In this document: one piece after another, positions 1 through 8,424 of the stretch
Layout of the letters: each line of letters starts with the position of its first letter
Position numbering within the stretch: position 1 is the first letter of the stretch
Source of the DNA: Aerococcus sp.
GTDB taxonomy: Bacteria > Bacillota > Bacilli > Lactobacillales > Aerococcaceae
Direction of reading: 5' to 3'
Assembly: GCA_030528155.1 (NCBI GenBank)
Contig: JAUMZL010000016.1
Coordinates: 1-54,003, forward strand
DNA: 54,003 bases
The notes under the pieces: generated by a model
The model's database searches: none
What the model was told of the DNA's origin: nothing
The model's input: only the letters and a program-made list of their open reading frames with translations
Made by a program: the position numbers and the translations under genes

Positions 1-54
1 CTTTAGTTAGATTATTTTTTGTATTTTGATGTCTACTTGACAGGGTGCAGTTCA
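1..54. mobile_element. End of an IS-like element (partial)
   Basis: Homology between the two tandem glycosyltransferase genes stops abruptly at about position 55. The next 25 bases (30-54), read on the minus strand, begin TGAACTGCACCC and end GTCAAGTAGACA, which resembles a terminal inverted repeat of IS3-family (IS150-group) elements. The rest of the element lies left of the window, so transposase, second end and target duplication cannot be seen. The IS assignment is inference from the junction and the TG-starting terminus. Confidence 0.5.
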
Positions 55-952
55 TACCGATTAAGAGCCAATTCTCTTTTTTATTTTTCGTTGTTACGAT
101 AAGGAGCCCACTGGCAATCAACATAGCGGTGATTAAACCATAACTATTGAGTGCCTTGACGTGAGTAATAATAGCACTAAGTTGACTTCGATCGCCATTT
201 AGATAGAGCATATTGGTAAAAATCGAATCGTTAATCGATGCCATTAAGGTACCGGTGGCAATCAGATAAATGCACAATGGAATCAGAAAAATTAAACCAC
301 CAATAATTAATTTGGTCAGCGGTGGGATAATAGTTTGCCAGTGATGGTTTTTTAATCCAATGCTAATAAGTAAAACGACAAAGATTGGAGCCAAAGCAAC
401 AATCATATTCGCACGTAAACCGAAAACGAAGAGCGTCCCAAATCCCATGAGGTAGTAGCTGTAGTCAGGCAAGTTTCCCCGTTTAAAGTGCACGATAAAA
501 TAAAATAGGATTAAGCTAATGAATGGGAGAGCATAAAGTTCAGTTAGATTTCCATCTTCGGTAAAGGCTGAGATCGCAACGCTAGTAAACAGGGGGGCAA
601 GTAGTGCTGGAATGCGGGACACCCAAAGCCGTGCTGTTTTATAAACGATAACAAGAAAAGCCAAAAAGAAGGCGAAGGTGATGAAGTAAATGCCACCACT
701 GGGATGGACGTGTGGCAGCTTCCAGCCTAAGGCATTCAGTAAAAAGATAACAGGGCCTTTGTGGTCAGTAACATCCAGATATGGACGATACCCCTGGGTA
801 ATGGCTTTGCCAATATAAATGAAAATGGAGGAGTCATGTCCGGAAACAGATTGAGAAAAGGGATTTTCTGCCCAAGTTAGTGACACTATAAAGGTCATTA
901 GAAAAAGGACAATAGCACTAAAGCTTTTTTTAAGGTTGGATTTGGATAACAA
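55..952 (-). pseudogene. Membrane glycosyltransferase (GT-C type), interrupted by IS end
   Basis: The minus-strand reading frame from a TTG at 952 is a close paralog of the gene at 1200-2783. It shares the GHDSSIFIYIGKAITQG loop, the DVTDHKGPVIFLLNALGWK segment and several hydrophobic helices. AGAAGG lies 7 nt before the TTG, the same arrangement as in the paralog. Similarity ends at position 55, after which the frame runs into unrelated IS-like sequence and out of the window. The gene is therefore probably broken about 300 residues in. The family (ArnT/PMT-like, polyprenyl-phosphate-sugar dependent) is inferred from topology and the acidic first extracellular loop. Its acceptor is unknown. 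If the junction were not an insertion, this would be a divergent C-terminus instead. Confidence 0.6.
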
Positions 953-1133
953 ATAGATAACCTTCTTTCTGCTAATAGACAGGAGTAGTACACTGAAAAA
1001 ATACGTTGTTTCTAAGTCGAGCTAAGGCAATGATTTTTAAGAAGACATGATGAAGCAAATTTGCTAACTCTGAAAAGATAGCTTGCAATCATTCACCGCC
1101 ATTTAACTCGTTTTTGATGTAATAAAACTTTTT

Positions 1134-1177
1134 AAAACTCTCGCCACCATATTCAGCAGAGTACGGGCGAGAGTTTT
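1134..1177 (-). terminator. Hairpin terminator after the glycosyltransferase gene
   Basis: Arms AAAACTCTCGCC and GGCGAGAGTTTT (12 bp) flank a 20-nt loop, 23 nt downstream of the minus-strand stop at 1200. A U-rich stretch follows on the minus strand. Confidence 0.6.
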
Positions 1178-1199
1178 AGGCATTAGATCATGAAAAGAT

Positions 1200-2783
1200 T
1201 TATTCTTTTCTCTCGAAGACAATAGTCTTGTCGAAACGTTTCACTTCATGATAATGTGCTTCGACATATTGTGGAAGTCGGCCGTCCACGGTGTCTGTGC
1301 TATCCTTCGGGGTCATGGCCCAGGTTGGTAGAATGATGACTTTCGGCTTATTATGCTCCATTTCTTGGAAGAAAGTTTGACCGATTTCTGAATCTACATT
1401 GAGAGTCATGGCTGGTAGGCTGAAGTAACGCGTTGCTGTGTCTCGATCGGTAGTTAGGTAGTACCAGCCACCGAGGCGATGCGCATAAATACGATCATCA
1501 GGCGTTGTTAAGTGATCCACCAACTTGGTGACTTGAGTGACCTCTTCCCGGTTAGTTATGCGACTCAGTGCGCCAACATACTGATCAGGAAATAGCTGCC
1601 GCTGTCCTTTAGTTTCTTCCACCTGTTGTTTCATCTCACTGAGAGAGGCTGTGGTGTTAAGGGAATAGGCATTCGTATACCAACTGACAAAAGGTGCATG
1701 TAAGTTCCAGAAAATCACACTAAGGGTTAAAGCGTAGATGATAGGGTTTTGCAGTGCCTTAATTCTAGATAGTAGGTAACCCACCAGCAAACCATAGTAA
1801 GGGAAAAGAGGCATGAAGTAGTGGGAGTAAGCGCGTCCCGATAATGTTTCAGCGTACAGCATGAGCAGATAGCTAAAACCTAATGTACCTATGCACAACC
1901 AGTTATTCAATTTATTTTCTGTTGTCATTACGATGACACCGCATGAAACAAGCATTAGCGTGATCATACCGTAGCTATTAAGTGATTTGATATGCGCGAG
2001 AATGGCGCTAAGTTGCGTGTTTGTCCCCTCAGCATAGATCATATTAGTGATAATAGAATCCTGAATAGCGGCCATTAAACTACCGTTGACGAATAGGTAA
2101 ATGATCAGTGGAATGAGAAAAATCAAACCACCAATGATTAATTTGAGCAAGGGGGCCAATAGCGCTTGCCAGCTCTTCTCATTGATCGCAATACCGATAA
2201 GTAACACAATAAATAGCGGTGCAAGAGCAACAATCATATTTGCACGTAAACCGAAGATGAACAGCGTGCCAAATCCCATTAAATAATAGCTATAATTGGG
2301 CAGTTTTTGCTCCTTAAAGTACAGCACAAAATAATAGAGTATCAAGCTGATAAATGGAAGGGCGTACAGTTCCGTTAAATTTCCACCATCTGTGAATGGA
2401 GCTGTGGCTAAACTAGCAAAGAAAACGGCTAAAAGAGCAGGAAGGCGTGGCACCCAAAGTCGTGCGGTTTTATAAATGACTGTTAGAAAGACAAGGAAGA
2501 AGGTAAACTCAACAAAGTAAATGCCACCACTGGGATGCACGTGTGGTAGTTTCCATCCTAAGGCATTCAGTAAAAAGATCACAGGGCCTTTGTGGTCAGT
2601 GACATCAATGTATGGTCGCGCTCCTTGGGTAATGGCCTTGCCAAGATAAATAAAAATAGAAGTATCATGACCGGAAACCATCGTTGAAAAGGGATTTTCC
2701 CCCCACGATAGGGAGACGAGAAAAGTCATGATAAAAATGGTTAAGGCAGAAATAGTCTCTTCAAATTTTTTTCTCAATGCCAA
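1200..2783 (-). CDS. Multi-pass membrane glycosyltransferase, GT-C type
   Basis: Hydrophobic protein of about 527 residues with roughly ten membrane helices and a soluble C-terminal domain of about 150 residues. The first outside loop holds GHDTSIFIYLGKAITQG followed by DVTDHKGP. This pattern is typical of polyprenyl-phosphate-sugar-dependent GT-C enzymes (ArnT/PMT-like, RgtA-D-like), which add sugars to cell-envelope polymers outside the membrane. I chose the TTG at 2783 because AGAAGG sits 7 nt upstream and the interrupted paralog has the same start. An ATG at 2870 is in frame but lies inside the terminator hairpin of the upstream gntR gene. Donor and acceptor are unknown. The tandem copy on its left suggests a recent duplication. 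Confidence 0.7.
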   Translation of the reverse strand: MALRKKFEETISALTIFIMTFLVSLSWGENPFSTMVSGHDTSIFIYLGKAITQGARPYIDVTDHKGPVIFLLNALGWKLPHVHPSGGIYFVEFTFFLVFLTVIYKTARLWVPRLPALLAVFFASLATAPFTDGGNLTELYALPFISLILYYFVLYFKEQKLPNYSYYLMGFGTLFIFGLRANMIVALAPLFIVLLIGIAINEKSWQALLAPLLKLIIGGLIFLIPLIIYLFVNGSLMAAIQDSIITNMIYAEGTNTQLSAILAHIKSLNSYGMITLMLVSCGVIVMTTENKLNNWLCIGTLGFSYLLMLYAETLSGRAYSHYFMPLFPYYGLLVGYLLSRIKALQNPIIYALTLSVIFWNLHAPFVSWYTNAYSLNTTASLSEMKQQVEETKGQRQLFPDQYVGALSRITNREEVTQVTKLVDHLTTPDDRIYAHRLGGWYYLTTDRDTATRYFSLPAMTLNVDSEIGQTFFQEMEHNKPKVIILPTWAMTPKDSTDTVDGRLPQYVEAHYHEVKRFDKTIVFERKE

Positions 2784-2813
2784 ATAAATAACCTTCTTTC
2801 TACTCTCTACATT

Positions 2814-2868
2814 AAAAAAGCATCTTTCTTTTCTATTCAACCCCATTCTGTTGAAAAAAGAAAGATGC
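2814..2868 (-). terminator. Strong terminator of the gntR gene
   Basis: Minus-strand hairpin: arms GCATCTTTCTTTT/AAAAGAAAGATGC (2820-2832 with 2856-2868) and TTCAAC/GTTGAA (2836-2841 with 2850-2855), an 8-nt loop and one 3-nt bulge, followed by six U. It lies 24 nt after the gntR stop and separates gntR from the glycosyltransferase. Confidence 0.85.
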
Positions 2869-2891
2869 ATGTAAAACGAAAACTAGTATTT

Positions 2892-3599
2892 TTACAGGTC
2901 GTTTGACTGCATTTTTACCTTGAAGTAGTCCCATTTCTTATAAGTTTCGATGTATTCCAGCACCTCGTTGTTCAAATGAGAGAGGGTTTTTCTGATCTGT
3001 AACACCGTTGGCTCATTCTCCGACATCCCAAGTAGCTTTGCCACGCGTTTAGGTGTGGGATAAGCGACTTCGTTTGTTTCAACGAATTTTTCTTCGGTCA
3101 TATGAATGCCAAAGTCTTCACGGAACCGCGCATAGATGGAAGCATAATCCTCGGTAGTGTGCTGGGTGAGATCGATAAATTTTTGGGGAATATAGGACTG
3201 TTGATAGATATAGGGAACGTTGTCCGCTTGACGCAGACGTTCGATTTTGTAGTATTGGTCGTCTTCGCGGAGTCCAAGGTGATGGAGATATTTATTGGTA
3301 TCCCCAACGGTCATGCTCAACACCGTAACAACATCATCCTGAACCGGGAATAGTTCCACATCGGAGAAGCGGATGAGTTTATTTTTTCTAGCGCGCGAGA
3401 TAAATGTCCCCTTACCCTGAATGCGCACGAGGTATCCCTCACGTTCGAGTTCGTTTAAGGCCCGAATGACAGTAATCGAACTGACGCTATACATCTCGAC
3501 AAGTTCGGCTTCGGTATAGAAACGATCACCATTCTCAAATTTTTCGCTTAGTATGCGTTCTTTTAAATCATCTTTGACTTGTTGATATTTAGGGACCAA
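2892..3599 (-). CDS. GntR/HutC-family transcriptional repressor of the sugar locus
   Basis: 235 residues. N-terminal winged helix-turn-helix (about 1-70; MVPKYQQVKDDLKERI and SSITVIRALNELEREGYL are typical GntR). A UTRA effector domain follows (about 90-230), usually binding a phosphorylated sugar. The TTG start at 3599 has GGAGG 9 nt upstream. It is divergent from the GH35 beta-galactosidase, as in the bgaC locus of Streptococcus pneumoniae. A shared ATTAATATATT element overlaps the -10 boxes of both divergent promoters, so it probably represses itself and the bgaC-EIIB unit. The inducer, perhaps a GalNAc-6-phosphate-type metabolite, is inference. Confidence 0.85.
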   Translation of the reverse strand: MVPKYQQVKDDLKERILSEKFENGDRFYTEAELVEMYSVSSITVIRALNELEREGYLVRIQGKGTFISRARKNKLIRFSDVELFPVQDDVVTVLSMTVGDTNKYLHHLGLREDDQYYKIERLRQADNVPYIYQQSYIPQKFIDLTQHTTEDYASIYARFREDFGIHMTEEKFVETNEVAYPTPKRVAKLLGMSENEPTVLQIRKTLSHLNNEVLEYIETYKKWDYFKVKMQSNDL

Positions 3600-3622
3600 G
3601 ACTGTCGGCCTCCTTCCTTCAT

Positions 3623-3655
3623 ATTAATATATTGATTCAAATTAGCACAGATCAA
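3623..3655 (-). promoter_or_regulatory. gntR promoter with candidate GntR operator
   Basis: On the minus strand, TTGATC (3650-3655) and TATATT (3626-3631) are 18 nt apart. The -10 lies inside ATTAATATATT (3623-3633 on the plus strand), which is repeated at 3834-3844 over the bgaC -10. Confidence 0.5.
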
Positions 3656-3812
3656 CAAAAGCTCAAGACGGCTCCTGTCGGCTGTCTTCATGCCATACAA
3701 AAATTAAAAGTATAGTGTAATGATACCATACTCACGGCGCTTATAGTAACGGATTGACGTGATTTTTCTGAATAGGAGACAGAATACGCAAAGATTGTTC
3801 AAGGGCTTGCTA

Positions 3813-3846
3813 TTGACAAATAAAAGCAGAGGAATTAATATATTAA
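3813..3846 (+). promoter_or_regulatory. bgaC promoter with palindromic operator over the -10
   Basis: TTGACA (3813-3818), a 17-nt spacer and TAATAT (3836-3841) form a near-consensus sigma-A promoter. The perfect palindrome TTAATATATTAA (3835-3846) covers the -10 and shares ATTAATATATT with the gntR promoter, as expected for a GntR repressor site. The remaining bases of the 3600-3950 gap show nothing else recognisable beyond a leader of about 100 nt. Confidence 0.75.
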
Positions 3847-3950
3847 CATAAGTGAAAAGGGTTACATAGCATAATATAAAACATGATTGGGTGGAAAGTG
3901 CACGTTTTTCCCGCCAGTCATTTGAAATTTAAGGAAAGGGAAGGAAACCA

Positions 3951-5753
3951 ATGGAGACATTTGAAATTGGGAAGAAGGATTTCATCCTTAACGGTCAGCC
4001 ATTCAAGATCATGTCTGGTGCCATTCATTACTTCCGCGTGCCACGAGAGGACTGGTATCATTCGCTCTACAATTTGAAAGCAATGGGGTTTAATACCGTT
4101 GAAACTTATATCCCGTGGAACCTTCATGAAACAAATGAAGGGGTATTTGATTTTAGTGAAGGAAAGGACATCGAGCACTTCTTAGATGTCGCACAGTCAT
4201 TGGGGCTGTATGCGATTGTGCGCCCAACACCCTATGTGTGCGGCGAATGGGAGTTTGGTGGACTGCCAGCGTGGTTACTAGAGAAAGATGTTCGGTTGCG
4301 TTCACGTGATCCTAAATATCTCAGCTATGTGGAAAAATACTACCAAGAATTGTTGCCACGTCTCGTTGATCATCAGTTGGATCATGGGGGCAATGTGTTG
4401 ATGTTCCAGGTAGAGAATGAATATGGTTCTTATGGCGAAGACAAAGACTATTTACGGGCAATTCGCCAAATGATGCTGGATGCGAACCTCACCATGCCTT
4501 TGTTCACTTCTGATGGGCCATGGCGCGGGACAGTTCGAGCAGGGAGTTTGGTAGAGGACGGTGTGCTAGAGACGGGAAACTTTGGATCAAAGGCAGCCAT
4601 GAACTTTGCTGATTTGGAGTCCTACTTTGCTGAACATGACCGCGAATTTCCGCTAATGAGCATGGAATTCTGGGATGGTTGGTTTAACCGTTACAATGAA
4701 CCGATTGTAACGCGGGAAACCGATGAGTTGGTTGAATCGGTGCGTGATTGTTTGCGCCTCGGCAGCATTAACCTCTACATGTTCCATGGAGGGACGAGTT
4801 TTGGCTTCATGAATGGCTGTTCAGCGCGTGGTGAGGAAGATCTGCCACAGCTCAGTTCTTATGATTATGGGGCGCCGCTGAATGAACAGGGAAATCCAAC
4901 CGAGAAATACTACGCTTTACAACGGATGATCCATGAAGAATTTCCTGATATTGAACAACATGAGCCGTTGATCAAACCAGCGATGGCGACACAACCGATT
5001 GCTTTGAGTGATAAGGTCAGTTTATTCAACACAGTGGACGCTTTGGCTAAACCAATTGAAACAGTCTATCCCGAAACCATGGAAGCTTTGGGACAAAACT
5101 ACGGGTATTTACTCTATCGGACGCATTTCGAAAAAGATACCAAAGGCGATGATGAAGAGACGATTCGGCTCATCGATGGTCGTGACCGTGCTCAGGTGTA
5201 TCTGAACCAAGAACATTTGGCCACGCAGTATCAATTCGAGATTGGCGATAAGATTCAAACCCCACTCACACAAAAAGACAATCAATTAGATATTTTGATT
5301 GAAAACATGGGACGTGTGAATTACGGGAGTAAGTTAGCAGCTGATACGCAACGCAAAGGTTTCCGCCAAGGGGTGATGGTAGATTTACATTTCATCTTGA
5401 ACTGGCAACAATACTGTTTACCGCTTGATAATATCGAAGCCATTGACTTTAGTGGCGAATGGATGGAAAATCAACCAGCCTTTTATCGTTATGACTTTAG
5501 TGTCAATGACGCTAAAGACAGCTATATTGATTTGCGTCAGTTTGGCAAAGGCTCCGTCTTCGTCAATGGAATTAATATCGGTCGTTTCTGGAATGTTGGA
5601 CCAGCACAATCGCTCTATGTTCCAGGTGCCTTCCTCAATGAGGGAGAAAATACGATCGTTATCTTTGAGACAGAAGGCGTTCATTCTGAAACCATCCAAT
5701 TGGTAGAGGCGCCACTCTTCAGCGAAGTTGAAGGGAAAGCGCGCACAAAGTAG
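3951..5753 (+). CDS. bgaC: Beta-galactosidase, glycoside hydrolase family 35 (BgaC type)
   Basis: 600 residues, the usual length for streptococcal BgaC and lactobacillar GnbG. The GH35 TIM barrel fills about 1-330, with two beta-rich domains behind it. The acid/base is Glu157 in VENEYGS and the nucleophile Glu239 in MSMEFWDGW. There is no signal peptide, so it acts in the cytoplasm. Family members cleave Gal-beta-1,3-GlcNAc and Gal-beta-1,3-GalNAc, free or PTS-phosphorylated. AAGG 5 nt before ATG supports the start. It is first in a unit with EIIB under a GntR-controlled promoter. Linkage specificity is inferred from the AgaS/NagA context. Confidence 0.9.
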   Translation: METFEIGKKDFILNGQPFKIMSGAIHYFRVPREDWYHSLYNLKAMGFNTVETYIPWNLHETNEGVFDFSEGKDIEHFLDVAQSLGLYAIVRPTPYVCGEWEFGGLPAWLLEKDVRLRSRDPKYLSYVEKYYQELLPRLVDHQLDHGGNVLMFQVENEYGSYGEDKDYLRAIRQMMLDANLTMPLFTSDGPWRGTVRAGSLVEDGVLETGNFGSKAAMNFADLESYFAEHDREFPLMSMEFWDGWFNRYNEPIVTRETDELVESVRDCLRLGSINLYMFHGGTSFGFMNGCSARGEEDLPQLSSYDYGAPLNEQGNPTEKYYALQRMIHEEFPDIEQHEPLIKPAMATQPIALSDKVSLFNTVDALAKPIETVYPETMEALGQNYGYLLYRTHFEKDTKGDDEETIRLIDGRDRAQVYLNQEHLATQYQFEIGDKIQTPLTQKDNQLDILIENMGRVNYGSKLAADTQRKGFRQGVMVDLHFILNWQQYCLPLDNIEAIDFSGEWMENQPAFYRYDFSVNDAKDSYIDLRQFGKGSVFVNGINIGRFWNVGPAQSLYVPGAFLNEGENTIVIFETEGVHSETIQLVEAPLFSEVEGKARTK

Positions 5754-5807
5754 AGATCGTGCTATAATAAAATTAAAAAGGAATATTATTTTAAGGAGGA
5801 ATTCGTA

Positions 5808-6278
5808 ATGATTATTGGTGTACGTATTGACGGTCGTTTAATCCATGGCCAGGTGGCTAACTTATGGGCAAGTAGTGTGAATGTTGGTCGTTTCATGGTT
5901 GTTGATGATGACGTGGCACAAAATGATGTTGAAAAAAGTGGATTGAAATTAGCTACTCCAGCTGGTGTTAAATTAAGTGTATTACCAGTTGAAAAAGCAG
6001 CTAACAATATCCTATCAGGAAAATATGACTCACAACGTCTCTTCATTATCGCAAAACGTCCACAACCATTGTTGGAATTAGTGGAAAAAGGGGTACCCCT
6101 TAAAGAAATCAACGTAGGGAACATGTCACGTACGGATGAAACCCGTTCATTGACAAAATCCATCAACGTGACAGATGCCGACATTGAAACCTTCAAACAA
6201 TTAGAAGAAAAAGGTGTTCATCTCGTTAACCAAATGGTACCAACCGATCCACAACATGAATTCAAAGAATTACTCTAA
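5808..6278 (+). CDS. PTS mannose-family EIIB component
   Basis: 156 residues. It begins MIIGVRIDGRLIHGQVANLW, the EIIB signature of the mannose/sorbose/GalNAc family; His13 is the phosphorylated residue. It accepts phosphate from EIIA (8425-8829) and passes it to sugar entering through EIIC/EIID. AAGGAGG precedes the ATG. A TATAAT at 5763-5768 in the 54-nt gap after bgaC may add a promoter. A terminator follows, so EIIB is transcribed with bgaC and apart from EIICDA. Homologous gnb/gad systems carry GalNAc, galacto-N-biose or lacto-N-biose; that specificity is inferred here. Confidence 0.9.
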   Translation: MIIGVRIDGRLIHGQVANLWASSVNVGRFMVVDDDVAQNDVEKSGLKLATPAGVKLSVLPVEKAANNILSGKYDSQRLFIIAKRPQPLLELVEKGVPLKEINVGNMSRTDETRSLTKSINVTDADIETFKQLEEKGVHLVNQMVPTDPQHEFKELL

Positions 6279-6291
6279 TACATAGGGTGTC

Positions 6292-6325
6292 AACGCTCCG
6301 TATCCAAACGGAGCGTTTCTTTTTT
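6292..6325 (+). terminator. Terminator after EIIB
   Basis: Arms AACGCTCCGT (6292-6301) and ACGGAGCGTT (6308-6317) with a 6-nt loop and TTTCTTTTTT behind. It splits the PTS genes into two transcription units. Confidence 0.85.
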
Positions 6326-6341
6326 GGAATAAGAATGCTTG

Positions 6342-6376
6342 TTAATTGTGATAACACCAGCGTTTGTCGCAATTAA
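6342..6376. promoter_or_regulatory. Inverted repeat upstream of the EIIC promoter
   Basis: TTAATTGTG (6342-6350) and CGCAATTAA (6368-6376) match as an inverted repeat at 8 of 9 positions, with 17 nt between, about 40 nt upstream of the -35. It could be a regulator site. It differs from the GntR operator at bgaC. Confidence 0.35.
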
Positions 6377-6415
6377 AAGGTTTTATCAAATGGTGATATT
6401 CTTTTGTAAGAGTAG

Positions 6416-6468
6416 TTGACAAATTAAAAAAAACGATTTAGTATAATAACATAGTGTAAACGTTTTAT
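6416..6468 (+). promoter_or_regulatory. EIICDA-agaS-nagA promoter with cre site 1
   Basis: TTGACA (6416-6421), then TAGTAT at 17 nt (6439-6444) or TATAAT at 20 nt (6442-6447). Directly downstream, TGTAAACGTTTTAT (6455-6468) matches the CcpA cre consensus TGWAARCGYTWNCW at 13 of 14 positions, a position expected to give catabolite repression. Confidence 0.7.
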
Positions 6469-6563
6469 ATTGATGCTATAGACCAAAACCTTTCTGGTAA
6501 GAAGGTGGTCGTTGGGAGACGTTGAAGGAAGTGATAGGTCGGGGGAGACAATTTGGACAAATT

Positions 6564-6577
6564 TGTAAGCGTTTAGT
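6564..6577 (+). promoter_or_regulatory. cre site 2 in the EIIC leader
   Basis: TGTAAGCGTTTAGT matches the cre consensus at 13 of 14 positions, about 110 nt downstream of cre 1 and 120 nt before EIIC. It could act as a roadblock or support CcpA looping. The rest of the long leader (6470-6698) has no convincing gene. Confidence 0.6.
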
Positions 6578-6698
6578 TGTTAGAGATCATTGGCTGCATG
6601 AGTAAGCTATTAATCGTTATTGTTATCTTGGCAGCGAGTGCTGGCAACGAATGCAGATGTTGGTATTTTAGGTTTATTTATTTTAGGAGGTTTTATCA

Positions 6699-7598
6699 AT
6701 GGAATTTCAGTGGTGGCAAATTCTGATTTTGTCCTTGTATTCTGGCTACCAAATTCTTGATGAATTACAGCTCTATTCCGCAATGAGTTCCCCAGTTTTC
6801 GCCGGATTGGTTACGGGGTTAGTCATGGGCGACATGGTTACCGGGCTGAAGATTGGTGCCGCAATGCAGTTGATGGTTTTAGGTGTTGGGACGTTCGGTG
6901 GGGCATCCAGAATTGATGCAAACTCCGGTACGATCTTAGCTACCGCATTCTCCGTTTCTGCTGGTATGAGTGTTGACCAAGCAGTTGGTACCATTGGGGT
7001 GGCTGTAGCAACCTTGATGTTACAATTGGACATCTTAGCACGTATGGCTAACACTTGGTTCCAACACCGTGTTGACAAAGCGATCGACAACTATGACTAC
7101 AAAGGAATTGAACGCAACTTCCTGTTAGGTGCACTTCCATGGTCATTGTCTCGTTTGATTCCAGTGTTCTTAGCATTAACCTTCGGGGCACCACTTGTTC
7201 AACAAATTGTTGATTACTTGAACGGTCCATTGAAATGGTTAGGTGACGGCCTGTCCTTGGCTGGTGCCGTAATGCCTGCTGTCGGGTTCGCGATCTTGCT
7301 CCGTTACCTGCCAGTGAAGAAACACATTCCATACTTGATTCTTGGGTTCGTGATTACTGCCCTCTTCACCACCATCTTCGGTAACATGCAACTTATCGGA
7401 ACGGGCTTAGGTGCAGTCAACAAAGAATTCACAACCGTTTTGAACGGCTTGCCAATGTTAGCTGTCGCATTGATGGGTTTAGCTTTCGCTTTGATCCGCT
7501 TCAGAGAACATTCTGTGATGAATGCTGCTAATCAAGCGGCCCCGAAACAAACCCAAGTAGAAGATTCGGAAGGGGAAATCGACGATGACGAAATCTAA
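6699..7598 (+). CDS. PTS mannose-family EIIC component
   Basis: 299 residues of mostly membrane-spanning sequence (about 7-8 helices): the sugar-translocating subunit. Typical EIIC features include the GLVMGDMVTGLKIGAAMQL stretch and a following GGASRIDANSG loop. AGGAGG lies 8 nt before the ATG. The C-terminus is a strongly acidic tail of about 12 residues (EDSEGEIDDDEI) overlapping the EIID start by 14 nt. It is the first gene of a CcpA-controlled unit EIIC-EIID-EIIA-agaS-nagA. Substrate is inferred as GalNAc or Gal-beta-1,3-HexNAc from neighbours. Confidence 0.9.
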   Translation: MEFQWWQILILSLYSGYQILDELQLYSAMSSPVFAGLVTGLVMGDMVTGLKIGAAMQLMVLGVGTFGGASRIDANSGTILATAFSVSAGMSVDQAVGTIGVAVATLMLQLDILARMANTWFQHRVDKAIDNYDYKGIERNFLLGALPWSLSRLIPVFLALTFGAPLVQQIVDYLNGPLKWLGDGLSLAGAVMPAVGFAILLRYLPVKKHIPYLILGFVITALFTTIFGNMQLIGTGLGAVNKEFTTVLNGLPMLAVALMGLAFALIRFREHSVMNAANQAAPKQTQVEDSEGEIDDDEI

Positions 7599-8397
7599 TT
7601 ATAAGTTAACTGAAAAAGACTTTACCCAAATTAACCGTCGTAGTCTGTTTGGTTACCAGTTAGGCTGGAACTATGAACGTATGCAAGGTTCTGGTTACTT
7701 GTACCACATTTTGCCACAGTTGCGTAAAATGTATGGGGATGGCACTCCAGAACTGAAACAAATCATGAAGACCCACAACCAATTCTTCAATACGTCAAAC
7801 TTCCTGAACACGATTGTTACCGGGATTGACTTGGCGATCGAAGAAAAACAAGGGATCGAAGGGGAAGAAGCCGTTGCCGGTTTGAAAGCTGGTTTGATGG
7901 GTTCCCTCGCTGCGATCGGGGACTCCATCTTCGGTGCGTTGATTCCTACCATCTTCGGTGCGATTGCCGCATCGATGGGGGCAGAAGGTAACCCACTCGG
8001 TATCTTCATCTGGATCATCGCTCAGATGGTAGTTATTTGGTTCCGTTGGTCACAATTGAAGGTTGCTTACCGTGAAGGGGTCACCTTAGTAACGACCATG
8101 CAACATCGCTTAACCGCTGTTACCGATGCTGCCACCTTAATGGGGGTATTCATGGTTGGTGCTTTGGTGGCAACCATGGTTAATGTTAAAGTAGCCATTG
8201 CACCAGAAGTTGCAGGGGTTACCTTCGACATCCAAAACACCCTTAACATGATCTTGCCACGCCTCTTGCCAGGTGCTATCGTATTGGGCATTTACTGGTT
8301 ATTAGGTCGCAAGAACATGACCTCTACCAAAGCAATCTGGATCGTTTTAGTATTGAGCGTTATCCTCTCTGCTTTAGGTATTCTTGCTAAACCTTAA
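7585..8397 (+). CDS. PTS mannose-family EIID component
   Basis: 270 residues. The N-terminal part (LTEKDFTQINRRSLFGYQLG) and the motif GLMGSLAAIGDSIFGALIPT are typical of EIID, the second membrane subunit of mannose-family systems. A hydrophobic C-terminal half anchors it. Its start overlaps the EIIC end by 14 nt, which suggests translational coupling. EIIA follows after 27 nt. Family membership is clear; sugar specificity cannot be read from sequence. Confidence 0.9.
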   Translation: MTKSNYKLTEKDFTQINRRSLFGYQLGWNYERMQGSGYLYHILPQLRKMYGDGTPELKQIMKTHNQFFNTSNFLNTIVTGIDLAIEEKQGIEGEEAVAGLKAGLMGSLAAIGDSIFGALIPTIFGAIAASMGAEGNPLGIFIWIIAQMVVIWFRWSQLKVAYREGVTLVTTMQHRLTAVTDAATLMGVFMVGALVATMVNVKVAIAPEVAGVTFDIQNTLNMILPRLLPGAIVLGIYWLLGRKNMTSTKAIWIVLVLSVILSALGILAKP

Positions 8398-8424
8398 TAA
8401 TTCATCGAATTGAGGAGTGAAGGA

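Noticed and set aside
6598-6726. 42-codon ORF in the EIIC leader (MSKLLIVIVILAASAG...)
   Set aside because: No ribosome binding site, overlaps the EIIC start region, and the hydrophobic run may be chance; no support as a gene.
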